This document shows positions 11,442 to 20,900 of a stretch of DNA of 64,000 bases, piece by piece (position 1 is the stretch's first letter; the number at the start of each line of letters is the position of its first letter). Below the pieces are notes generated by a model. The model saw nothing but the letters and a program-made list of their open reading frames with translations, had not been told where the DNA came from and did no database searches. Source of the stretch: Physella acuta (Eukaryota > Mollusca > Gastropoda > Physidae); assembly GCF_028476545.1 (NCBI RefSeq), contig NW_026733182.1, forward strand, positions 183,501-247,500, written 5' to 3'. The translations under genes were made by a program, and so were the position numbers.

Positions 11442-13237
11442 ATAAATAGATAGATTAACTTCTACAGGGTTCTGCGAAAGGAGAGGCGACTGTGACCGTC
11501 TCATCTCAACTAGAAAAAGATTACGGAGAATGCGGGTGCACTGACATGATCTCCATCCTAGAGGACAAATACGACAAGAAACTCAACGAGATTCAACAAT
11601 CTGTCACCGCCACCACCAACAACTACAACATCGGCGGGGACGGGGGGCTGGGTGGTCTGGATGGGGATCAGCTGCTCAGGTAAACAACTGTAGGCCAAAG
11701 GTAACGCCGATAGGACACAGGTACAGCCTGAAGGTCACAGGTACAACCTGTAGGTCACAGGTAAATACTATCAGACCTCAGGTAACCAACTGTAGACCAC
11801 AAGTACAGCTTTCAGACCTCAGGTAACCAACTGTAGGGCACAGGTACAGCTTTCAGACCTTAGGTAACCAACTGTAGGGCACAGGTACAGCTTTCAGACC
11901 TCAGGTAACCAACTGTAGGCCACAGGTACAGCTTTCAGACCTCAGGTAAACAATTGTTGGCTACATTTACAACTAAAACATAAAGAATCTGGAGTTCAGC
12001 TTTTTGGGACTTGAAAACAATTTAGAGACGAGTTTTTTCATGTTTACCAGAAAGTGTGAAGTTACTTACTTGAATCAACAGACGAGGATTTCATTCACAA
12101 ACACACTTCTTGTTTAGAGACAAAAATGTTCATAGTTAATGGAGAGCTGAATATGCGGTCTTTTTAAAAGTGAACTTAAACTTTAATATAGTTATCTTAT
12201 AGTTTTTTAACAAGAAATCTATGTCATTACTTTTTTGTGTGTAAATTTATGTGTGTAAATAATGTGAATAATCATTTCCTTGGGGGAGCCTTGGTTTCAA
12301 AGGTTACATTCATACTTTCTGATTAACAGGAGCACTTTGGTGTCAATGCTTTAAATTAAGTTTTATAGGAGCATCTTCTGTGTCTAAGATTGTATTTCTT
12401 TCTCTTCTACAAAAGCAATTCGGTGTCTAATGTTAATTTTTTTTTCTGTTGTACATGAGCACCTTGGTGTTTAGGGTTATATTAATTTCTCTTCTACATG
12501 AGCAATTTGGTGTCTAAAGTTACAATATTTTCTGTTTTACGCGAGCACCTTGGTATCTAATGTTACATTAATTTATCTTCTACAGGAGCACTGTGTGGCC
12601 AGAAGGGTACTTCAGCCTCCTCCAACCGGAAACCGGCTGCCCTAGCATGGGCTTCTCCTTCCTGGACTGGAAGACCGACGGGTACCGGCAGTTCCACACC
12701 GAGTCCACGTCCCCCCAGAACCAGGACAACATCACGGCCAACGCCCACTTGAAGAAACCCTACCAGCTGAAGACAGGCAGCAACTACTTCATCCTCCTCA
12801 GCTTCTGCACTATCGCTGGTGGACATCAGGGACCGAACTGGCCGACCGGCTCCTATTGTGTCATGATGTACGCCGGTGTCTGCCCGCCGGGGTTCCATGA
12901 CGGCAGCATCTACTGGGATGAGGAGAACAATCAATACGGTGGGAGGTACGGTGGTTACATCCCGACGGCCGGATTTGGCGCCGATTCCAGAATCTACTAC
13001 TGCTGCCGCCGAGACGGCAAGCCGGAGAAACCAATGTACCTGCCGACAGCGAAGCCGTTTTACCTGTTTCGGTTCGGTGGGGTGTGTCAGCAGGTGGCCA
13101 ACATGAAGCTGACCCCCGAGACCATCGTGTTCGACACGGAGGACACCGGTGGCAATAGCGACCAGTATTTCGGCGAGTACCACCCGGATGGTCAGCTCAA
13201 CAACGTAGTTCTCGAACTCTGCTACTACACCAGATAA
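8567..13237 (+). CDS. Secreted Ig-like/ApeC-domain protein (apextrin-C family), four coding exons
   Basis: Exons at 8567-8749, 9151-9333, 11468-11679 and 12586-13237 join without phase conflict into 409 residues. Residues 1-20 are a signal peptide (MNWLLVTQCVVYLAAASVHA). Residues 21-135 form a V-type Ig-like fold: Cys40 in VSLKCAVSG pairs with Cys113 in the motif DGNFRC (the D-x-G-x-Y/F-x-C signature). Residues 140-194 are a hinge with GECGC, a short charged coiled coil (ISILEDKYDKKLNEIQQ) and a Gly/Asp-rich stretch. Residues 195-409 are an ApeC domain: WPEGYFSL start, GCP, GSYCVMMYAGVCPPGF, WDEEN, YYCCRRDG, LPT..PFYLF and terminal CYYTR, with the usual cysteine set. ApeC proteins of invertebrates bind bacterial cell-wall glycans, and an Ig head suggests a secreted recognition molecule analogous to FREPs. 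Function is inferred from domains. The start is the only Met before the signal peptide. Introns 2 and 3 are unusual (see findings). Confidence 0.9.
9385..9726 (+). mobile_element. Helitron-like MITE, TCTATA...CTCG family, copy 1
   Basis: Starts TCTATATATATAATTCTCTT after an A and ends GCCACGGGCCAGCTCG before a T, with no target duplication, as Helitrons do at AT sites. A hairpin (GGCGTAT/ATGCC) precedes the end by about 12 bases. The interior is non-coding with a G homopolymer. Sister copies are at 13786-14149 (+) and 41093-41414 (-). Confidence 0.75.
9833..11454 (-). mobile_element. Non-autonomous Helitron in intron 2, with internal tandem repeats
   Basis: Read on the minus strand, the 3' end is CGGCATCGCGCGGGGAAGGG then TACGCTAG at 9833, preceded by a hairpin CCCGCG/CGCGGG and flanked by A/T. 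The other end is placed at 11454 because TCTATCTATTTATC there starts with TC after an A, but this border is less sure. About 10080-11260 is a degenerate array of roughly 110-130-bp units containing CGCACCCT..CGGGGCGCCGCCC, related to the GGCGCC subrepeats of the copies at 4015-5190 and 24280. A (TA)n run lies at 11353-11437. Frames seen here are repeat translations. Confidence 0.65.
11680..11965 (+). repeat. 41-bp minisatellite carrying the exon 3 splice donor
   Basis: From the true donor CTCAG|GTAAACAACTG at 11680, about six imperfect units of ACTGTAGG(C/G)CACAGGTACAG plus CTTTCAGACCTCAGGTAACCA follow in tandem. Most units contain a further CAGGTAAC or CAGGTACA, so the exon 3 donor is the first member of an array of donor-like sequences at the start of intron 3. 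Confidence 0.85.
12325..12590 (+). repeat. 43-45-bp degenerate minisatellite carrying the exon 4 acceptor
   Basis: Six or seven diverged units with core TCTTCTACAGGAGCACTTTG and GTGTCTAATGTTA end exactly at the acceptor TCTTCTACAG|GAGCACTG (12586). In the earlier units the AG before GAGC is kept in the first two (near 12331 and 12370) and replaced in most others. Confidence 0.8.
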
Positions 13238-13293
13238 ACCCCCAAATATGTTGTTTACGTTAGAGTTTTCTTGTTAATTAAAAGGATTAAATT

Positions 13294-13299
13294 AATAAA
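13294..13299 (+). terminator. Polyadenylation signal AATAAA of the Ig-ApeC gene
   Basis: AATAAA lies 57 bases after the TAA stop of the ApeC exon, a normal distance for a short 3' untranslated region. No competing signal occurs between stop and this site. Confidence 0.65.
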
Positions 13300-13785
13300 A
13301 TTCATTCAAATTAAATCACAGCATTAAATTAAATATATAGAAACATAGTAAAATTTGTAAACGCAAAAAAAAATTCATTTGAAACCGAAAAGTTATTAAA
13401 GTAGCTTTGAAGATTTATTTCCTGTCTAATTGTTTTAAAACTACATGTTGTGGTCATTTTAAAAAGTACTCTAGTACGGCTTATTGCTGACATTCACAGC
13501 ATGGGATAAGAGTGTAATTCAGACTTCGCTGACAATGTTTTACGTTAGAAAGCGCGATGATCTTTAAAAATGTGAAGTACACACATTGGCAATTTTTAAG
13601 AAAAGGGTACGATTTAAAATTTGAATTGTAAACGTAATTTAAATATTTAAATTGTAAAACAGTTTAAAGTAAAATGTAAATATTCTAGACTATAATTTGC
13701 TAAAATTTGAATATAAAAAAAAAATATTGATTAGCAATGTTGTCGGCAAAATCAACTGCGATGATTTAAATATAAAATATAATCA
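13300..13785. other. Intergenic DNA, nothing recognised
   Basis: AT-rich 3' flank of the Ig-ApeC gene. I see no gene or repeat here. Confidence 0.5.
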
Positions 13786-14149
13786 TCTATATATATAATT
13801 ATCTTATGGGAGACATTAGAAAACAAGCTGTAAGCGCGCCTTGCAGTCCCCTCTCTTCCTCTCTAGGAAGTCAGGTGAGCTGTGGTTCACGTTAAATGTT
13901 TACTATCGTAGAGCCGGGTTTAGTGACGGCTATTAGGGGAAGATAATTTAGTTTGAAACGATTTTAAACTTAGGGGAGGTAACTAAGAGGAGGCTGCTTT
14001 CGGGGGGGGGGGGGGTAGGGGTTGGGGGAATAGAGGGGGGGGGGGGGTCATCGTCCTTAATGACTTACTGTGACAGTAATTATGAATTACTGAAAAGTAG
14101 AAAATACAACAACTAAATAGCGGCGTATGATACGCCGCGGGTCGGCTCG
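13786..14149 (+). mobile_element. Helitron-like MITE, TCTATA...CTCG family, copy 2
   Basis: Starts A|TCTATATATATAATT and ends GGTCGGCTCG|T. Just before the end is a perfect palindrome, GCGGCGTATGATACGCCGC (9-bp stem, 1-base loop), the best hairpin of the three copies. The interior carries two long G runs (about 14000-14048). Confidence 0.8.
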
Positions 14150-14500
14150 TTTGAATTAAACCTTTACCTCGTTGCAGTTTTCCACTCAAAGGGGCACGAC
14201 TCAATAAATCTCTAGGTAAAAGTCTCCCGTAACTGGTTCTCTCCCATTCTCGAAATTTAGAAGAAGAAAAAATAACTCAGGATATATTGTAAATGTGCCA
14301 TCATTTAAGAGAGGGGTCGGTGTCGGTTTTTATGACGATGTGTCATGATAGCGATAGGGAAAAGAAGAAATGAAAATAAGTTTTTAAAAAAGGATGACGT
14401 CATTTATGGATGGAACTATATTAAATTTGGAACTAGCTACTTTTAAAAAACCAAAGGTGAATTGTGGTGCACTACACGCTCGGCTGACTAGTCCAGGAAG
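14150..14500. other. Intergenic DNA, nothing recognised
   Basis: No gene or clear repeat. The minus-strand frame at 14384-14599 has no domain and overlaps the dispersed repeat that follows. Confidence 0.45.
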
Positions 14501-14620
14501 TGAAGTACTCATATGAACCTGACGGTCCAATTGGGCAGATGAAGTAGAGTTCACCCGTTTCATTGACTTCGGCATATGAAGGGATATTTTCTTTAACATG
14601 AGTCAGGTACCCATTCATTT
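14500..14620 (+). repeat. Dispersed SINE-like repeat with GATGAAGTAGAGTTCAC core
   Basis: Shares GGGCAGATGAAGTAGAGTTC and GGCATATGAAGGGATA with an inverted copy at 15390-15480. The core also recurs at about 2655, 31570 and, more loosely, in the A/B/C block. No coding content. Confidence 0.6.
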
Positions 14621-15389
14621 GTCTAATCCGACTCTCTTATATGACTAGTTGTGGCGTTCTTTGACCAGGTCATCCCCTAACACCAACGTACCAAGCCCTT
14701 CATTGCTTATTTCATCGACATAATACCCTGAGTAATAATTACAAGCAGTAGTATTTTCACTTGGTGTAACAGACTGTATTTTTGGTATTGTTTATTTATG
14801 TTATATTTAGCATGAACTTGTATGAAAGTAGAATACCTGGCCGACGGGAGGACTGTATGAGCGACTGATCATGTTTTTCCATGCTTTTTGTCGTATCGCT
14901 CACTGACGTTAAGGGAGAGAATGAAGGATATAAAAAGGGGAGCGTAAGGTGGACTAGACAGTGCCTGTACAGAAGAATGTAAGCCGTCACCAGGTCACTA
15001 TGTTGACTATTCGTGGATTATCTTTATTGTTATTATTCCTTAAGGGTCTATCTTATTACTGTAAAGAAAGTTGGAAAATGAAAGAACTGTTCATCGCCTC
15101 TATTGAAGAAAGAACTCACAATAACAACGTATTGTCACATCATCAAATACACGTTGTTACACTTGGTATGATTCACCTTTGGTTTGTTTGTTCATGAAGT
15201 CATAACATACTAAAATTTAGAACCCCCTCCACCCGCTCGCTGCTCTCCCCCCCCCCCCCCCTCCATCCTTTGCTGCGTAAAACTGTTAAAGGCTGAATTG
15301 TCCCTAATGCTTTAAAGATTTCGTTAAACCCGGCTGTTCAATAGTAGTTATGTTGTTTTTGTCTTTTAAAAACACCTATTTAGGCTGAG
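14621..15389. other. Intergenic DNA
   Basis: The overlapping 64- and 78-residue frames near 14796-15197 lack domains. A C homopolymer is at about 15248-15262. Nothing else is recognised. Confidence 0.45.
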
Positions 15390-15480
15390 CATGGGTCTGA
15401 CTACACTATCCCTTCATATGCTGAAAAGACAGAAACAAGTGAACTCTACCTCACCTGCCCCGTGCCCTGTCAAGTCCTGA
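15390..15480 (-). repeat. Inverted copy of the GATGAAGTAGAGTTCAC repeat
   Basis: The reverse complement matches 14525-14600 in both core motifs and in their spacing. Confidence 0.6.
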
Positions 15481-15867
15481 TTGGCAACTTAATCATTCAC
15501 ATATTATTCGAACCCGTACCACCCGCATGGTATCAATTACACTATCATCACAGCTAGGTAAACGGTAACTTCTGGTACTTGGATACATTTGCTATTTGTT
15601 TCAAGTTTAATTAACACGTTTACATTGGTTTAGTTTCTACTGTGGCTATCTTTGTATTTGACTTGTGCGGGAATTAATGAATTTATAAAGTCGGTTGTTG
15701 AAAAAGGCAACTTTACCACGGATTTAAAAAGTAATTTACATTGTAACGTATTACTTTGCCAGTTTCACTAAATGTACTTTTTAAAGTTTTGTTTTGTAAC
15801 TGTCACTAAGTGTCTTTACTTCTTTCTGGTAGATGTGTATTAATTTAACTGATATTTGCAGGGCATA

Positions 15868-16033
15868 CAGTGTTTCTTTCAGACTCTTCGCGGAGGAGGT
15901 GGAGAGCACTTGATATTTTCGGGGGGAGGGGGGGGGGAACTAAATTCTATATAAAAAAGCTATATAAATTCCATTTTGTTCCGTAGAGTGTAGTTGATCG
16001 ACTTTTCTGAGGAAATGCCTGGAAGAAACTGTG
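15868..16033 (+). mobile_element. hAT-like MITE, CAGTGTTTCTTTCAG family
   Basis: The left end is CAGTGTTTCTTTCAGACTC and the right end CCTGGAAGAAACTGTG, an inverted pair. The interior has G runs and a TATATAAATTCCATTTTGTT segment that is the reverse of the core in the 3701 copy. Target duplications are not clear. Confidence 0.6.
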
Positions 16034-16600
16034 GCCTACATACAAACCTAAAATAAGGTATAATTAAATGAAGATTTTCTAAAAATGTATTGTTACATTT
16101 TCTGCTGCTTTCATTAAAGTTACTTAATAAACCAGTGTAGATTTTTGTTACTCATAGTTTTATTAGAGTAAAATATATTAATACAAATTGATAATGTGAC
16201 TTGGATATTATCTGTGACTGCAATACAACTTCGTACTCTACAGATTTTGCCTGCTAGCGCAGACTTGAATACAATTCTTATGATCACACTTTTACTAATC
16301 AACCGTAGTGTGTAAAATACCTTGCCAATATTCTTTTGAATTTGATGAATTTAGTTAAATCTATAAAATATGGTAAGATTTAAGTAGCGAAGAACACCGA
16401 TGTAGGGAAAGTAATTATCAGTATACTGAATGTATCATTTAAGCACAGAGCTTGTACCAGTTTTATTGATTACCTTTACAACTTAACAAATACGTCACAT
16501 ATTATTGTAAAATTAAATCCATAGAAAAATGCATAAAAACGTTTTAATTGCAAGCTTCTATGAAATAATGCATTAAAAGGAGAAAATATTTGATTTCCTT
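16034..16600. other. Intergenic DNA, nothing recognised
   Basis: AT-rich. The minus-strand frame at 16120-16302 has no domain. Confidence 0.45.
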
Positions 16601-16820
16601 TAATATATAATAACACTACTATTTAAATAACTGTAAAGAAAAGCGTGGGTCATTTTATTAACTATTTATTACCTTCAATGAAGTTTAAATTATACACTAC
16701 TATTTAGTAACTATAAAGAAAAGCGTGGGTCACTTTAGTATCTATTGGATACCTTTACTAATGTTTAGGAAGAGACCCACGCTTTTCTTTATAGTTATTT
16801 AAATAGAAGTGTATAATTTA
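16601..16820. mobile_element. Small foldback element with 47-bp arms
   Basis: Arms at 16685-16731 and 16774-16820 are inverted copies (AAGAAAAGCGTGGGTC at the tip, TAAATTATACAC at the base) with few mismatches around a 42-base loop. A third, partial arm in direct orientation lies just upstream (16612-16655), suggesting local duplication. No coding. Confidence 0.8.
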
Positions 16821-16855
16821 TTTTCTACTTTTTAGTGCATTGTTACATAAAAGCT

Positions 16856-17041
16856 TGTTATTAAAACGTTTTTTATGAATGTTTTTTTCAGTACTTTACA
16901 TGTTTTATTTACAATAGAGTTACATGACTAAAAACCATTGCGCGCCTATTGAACGTGATGGCGCAGCTATTGAACGTGATGACGCGTGTGGTGTGGTTGG
17001 ATAGACATGCCTACTAATTCGGTCCAAATTTTAATTAATTC
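16856..17041 (+). repeat. Dispersed repeat with 21-bp units, copy 1
   Basis: Runs from AAAACGTTTTTTATGAATG through CTAAAAACCATTGCGCGCC, two 21-bp units of TATTGAACGTGATG(A/G)CGC, to GGTCCAAATTTTAATTAATT. An inverted copy with three units is at 55918-56138. Confidence 0.8.
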
Positions 17042-18029
17042 ATAAAAATAATTAGGCATGCAATTTAGTCAAATTTAATTTCAGATTGCATTGTCTTCAT
17101 GTCTTGACCCACGTGCTAACTGTGAATCGTATCGGTCAAGTAGAAGTGTCCGAATTTTCACTCCTGCGTTTCGATCTAGACTGATGACTGACGACAGAGG
17201 AAGTGAGTTAAATAAAAGCTTGTAATAAAAACCTTGAAATTAACACGTTTTTATAAGAAATATAGTATACTTTTAATTTTGCCGAAAAGATCTAGATTTT
17301 TGGGCATGTATAGTTGGTGTGTGGGGGGAGGGGGGGGGGGGTGTTGGGGCGGAGGGGGGGGGGGGGTTGACTAGAGGACGCTATTTTTATGCGCCCTTAT
17401 TTGTATGTCCTGTATTCCAATCTCATACCTGGTGGGTTTCGTAGTTGAAAGAGATAAAGCGGTGTCCTGTATCGATTTATTTTAAATCGCCAACCTACCA
17501 GCGTGGTGACACAGTATTCAAGTCGTTTATGTTGTCAGAAGTTTGATCGGTTAATCTATCTAATCCGTTAGAAACGTAAGCCACGCGATCCTTTATGTAA
17601 CATTAACACCTCATTTTGTAACTTAGCTTGCAGAATCTATTGATAAACATTAATCCTGTTTGTATAAAGGTTAAAAACGTTGAAGCCAAACTGGCAATAG
17701 TAGCCTATAACAATAATAACAAATCAAAGCCAGGGTTTATAGACATTCACTGAAATTCATTTATATGTGATTTTATAGTGAGTATGAAATAAATTTTTAC
17801 GTGATGTTATTGTGAGTGTGAAATATAATTTGTGTGTGATGTTATAGTGACTGTAAAATAGGTTTGTATGTGATGGTATGGTTTTTATGAATACAAGAAA
17901 TAATGACAATTAAGGCGTGAGCCTACATTGCAGTTCTCACATTATATTATTCGTTTTTAAATTGTTTTACTTTCATAAAGAAAAAATTGAAGGATAAAGA
18001 TCCCGAGATTGAGCCATTGTTAATCACTA
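17042..18029. other. Intergenic DNA with a diverged repeat and G runs
   Basis: 17095-17225 shares GTCTTGACCCACGTGC and its flank with 28715-28830, so it is a diverged dispersed repeat. G homopolymers are at 17325-17366. No gene. Confidence 0.45.
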
Positions 18030-18640
18030 TGGGATATTATAACTAAAGCGAGAGCGATCTCCCCTTAACTTATGGCAACCTGGAATATAGACATGATTTT
18101 TAATCAATTTTTTAAATATTTAACTTATTTAAAAAGAATAAAATATAGTGGAAAAACAAAGAATTGAGAAATCAGATTTAGCGTAAAGTACTAACTCCTG
18201 TAAACGGATATTGCTTAAAATTTGACAGAAAACAGTAATTTATATCGTTTACTTATAGAGTCTACGTCAAATTTCATTTAGTTATCACAATTATTTATCA
18301 AGTTATAGGGTTTGAAAAAACGCGGTAGAATAAATTCCACTCCCGGCTACTTGGAAAAGGCCGAAAATTCGAAAAAAAACTACAAATTTGAAATAATACT
18401 TATATCTAAAATTGCATCAACCTAGCTGTAACGATACTCGAGTTATCATGTTCACAGACAGACAAACACACGCACACATATACACAAACACTCACACAGA
18501 TATACGGACAAAATTACAAAACTAAGTTTTTCCGACTCAAGGAGGTGTTAAACGTCGAGATTTGTAAAAAATCTCAACTTCTATTTGTAGCGCGATTACA
18601 ACACTTCCTAAATTTTGTAGACGAGAAAGTAAAAAGAAGG
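18030..18640 (+). repeat. Hairpin-tailed dispersed repeat, copy 1
   Basis: Colinear with 54690-55450: GAGCGATCTCCCCTTAAC head, TATAGACATGATTTTTAATC, several GCGTAAAGTACTA..TTCC subunits, TCAACCTAGCTGTAACGATA, CAGACAGACAAACACAC-like tract, then a tail ending in a hairpin GAGAAAGTAAAAA. The tail alone also occurs at 333-405 and 6786-6892. Non-coding; a 3' hairpin and tail suggest a non-autonomous mobile element of unknown class. Confidence 0.7.
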
Positions 18641-19595
18641 CAATAAAAGGCAAATAATATGGGTATATTCGCGTGGAAAATTAGTATACTTTATAAAAGA
18701 AACATTGATTACTTTTGTAAAACGTTAAACATCTAATTAAATCACATTTTATGGCACAGTTTATTGTCATTAAGTCCTTACATACAAGAAAAATTTGAAG
18801 CAAATCGTTCCACTAAAACAAATATTGTTTTGAGAAATCGGAAATATCGTAAAGTACTACTATAAGTTTCCGAAAATCATTCAAAATTTGAAAAATTAAA
18901 GATAATAAAATCTTATATCTATGTATAATTTTCGTTCATCTAAAATACGGTACTTAAGTTAGAAACTGGAAATAGAGTAAAATACCACTTCCTGTTATCT
19001 GGGATCCCAAGAAAGTTAAAAATTATTAAAATAAAAGATCACATACATTTTATCTAACAGAAAAAGTACTCACGTTAAAGTGTTCACGCAGAAAATTAGA
19101 GTCACATTCGGTTAACGGAAATCGTTTAAAAAGTAAAGGTACTTAAGTTATCGTTATTTTAGTTGCCCGAAATATAGTAAAATATCATTTCGGGTTATTA
19201 AAAATGAAAAATGATTAAAATAAAAGATCATATAATTATATAGTTTTTATCTAAATGAAACAGTACTCAAATGAAAGTTTCACACAGAAAATAAGAGCCA
19301 CATTCTAAAATTGTGTAAAAGTTTAAAGAATACTGCGCATACAATTTAATACGTTTATTTGAAATTTCGTCTATCTTACACGGCCATCTAGTTTTTCATC
19401 GCTTTTAAGAGTAGGCTATGTACCACTTCCATTACTGGAAATCGCTCAAAAGTTATACAGAACTAAAAAATTGCATAACCAAGTTTTTCCTTTCGGGAAT
19501 GACGTAAAACGTCAAAGTTTATCACAATCTCTATTTAGAATTTTTGCACGATTACAGTGCATTCTTTCTGTTTCTTATATGATAAAGTAAGGAGT
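18641..19595 (+). repeat. Degenerate further copy of the hairpin-tailed repeat
   Basis: Repeats the subunits (GAAATCGGAAATA..GTAAAGTACTA and GGAAATCGCTCAAAAGTTAT) and ends with TTTTTGCACGATTACAGTGC followed by a worn hairpin and GATAAAGTAAGGAG. More diverged than the copy just upstream. Confidence 0.6.
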
Positions 19596-20610
19596 AATAA
19601 TCATGATTACAATAGTTCCTGTATATTCTTTTTACTAGAAAGAAAAAAAAAGCTGTAGTACATTTATTAAATGCCGTGGCGTTAGAGGGAGCGGAGGTGG
19701 TGGACTTTGCTTTTACTCCTAAGCTTTAAGCTTTTACTTTTAAATGTATTGATTTATTATTCTGCCAAAGAATTTTTTGAAGTCATTATACGTTCAATAG
19801 AAACTTCCTGGTTTCTTGAATGGAACCAAATCGATTACATATATCAGCAGCAAGATCGCTGTAAAGAAATATTTAGGTAAGATTGCGCTGTAGTGAAGGT
19901 TATTTCAAGGTAGACTTATCTTATACCCTTACATCAACATAAGTAAAAATAAAATGTTACTAGTTTAATTACATTTTCACTAGATTTTGTGTGTTACAAA
20001 GTATTTACTGTGATTAAAATCACTAGTATTCTATCTACTTTTGGTGAGTAAACATTTTAATTTTCCATTTTTTATTGTTTTAAAAAAAATACAATGTTCA
20101 TTACAATGAGCAGCCACAAGCTGAAATTTTCGAATGTATTTTAAACATTCTGATTTCTGTTTAATTTGCCTAGAACACATTTATTTAGTCCGATGTTGTT
20201 TTTTTCATTGAAGATATCGTCCGCAGTTTAATTAATCCAGACATCGGCTACCCCACTGTTTCTATAGTGTAAGCACAGCTGAATGTTTCTTAATAATTGA
20301 CTTGATAACACATTGTTTCTTGGTGTTAGAAATTACGTATTATTTCGAATTGGTTTTGTCTTTGAATTTTCCTCTTTTATAGTATATTATTGTTATGATG
20401 AAAGAACCTAGTGGCTGTTAAATTTGAGGCATTAATATTGCTACATAGTAAGTGTTGAGAAACAGGTTCGATTACCCAATATAACATAGCATCAATCGAG
20501 TAAAACAAAACCCGTAGATGTTTCTTCGTTCTTTATTACACTTGAAGTACATGAATTCGACAAAAACTTAACTTAACAGGACGACTTAAACGATGACTAA
20601 ATTTAAAGAC
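19596..20610. other. Intergenic DNA, nothing recognised
   Basis: AT-rich with no open frame of note and no repeat I could match within the window. Confidence 0.5.
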
Positions 20611-20619
20611 GACTATGCG

Positions 20620-20900
20620 ATTATTTAGTGCAAATTGGGATGGATTAGCCACACCTTGCGTAAACCAACTAGCAACATCATCAGACGGGCACCAGTTTGG
20701 ATTCCCCAAAGAAAGAGTAAAGTAGGTAGATCATAACAGACCAAGAAAAAAAAGTAGTCAGTGAAGCAGAAGAGGCCGGAATGTCTTGGACCCAACTGGA
20801 GGAGTCGACCAAAAGTGGGTACGATGGGGAACTGTGGTAGTGTTTCTATGCTCCACAGGAGTGCACATGAATAGTGACGTTTAGGATGACAGGAATTGTG
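20620..20900 (+). mobile_element. LINE fragment, C-terminus of reverse transcriptase ORF
   Basis: The + frame from 20633 reads LGWISHTLRKPTSNIIRRAP followed by VWIPQRKSKVGRS, then after stops PECLGPNW and a Trp-poor tail ending CSTG in a neighbouring frame. This is the GHTLRK....GRP..TW...W..L......C.TG tail of non-LTR polymerases, a different family from the fragment at 6287. Several stops and at least one frame change make it dead. The 95-residue minus-strand frame here is its shadow. Confidence 0.65.

Larger units (their letters stand above)
9334..11467 (+). other. Intron 2 of the Ig-ApeC gene, GC-AG type
   Basis: The only donor that keeps the frame is GGG|GCAAGT at 9334, the standard consensus for GC donors. 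The acceptor is TTCTACAG|GGTTCT at 11467. The nearby GT at 9338 would leave phase 1 against an exon that starts in phase 0. The joined peptide LAKSG/GSAKGEATV completes the last Ig strand. The intron contains two Helitron-like elements. Confidence 0.8.

Noticed and set aside
11700-11960. CRISPR-like regularly spaced repeats
   Set aside because: Units are contiguous 41-bp tandem copies without unique spacers, in a eukaryotic intron.
12563-13183. 206-residue minus-strand frame over the ApeC exon
   Set aside because: Shadow of the GC-rich ApeC exon; the + frame has the domain, splice signals and stop.
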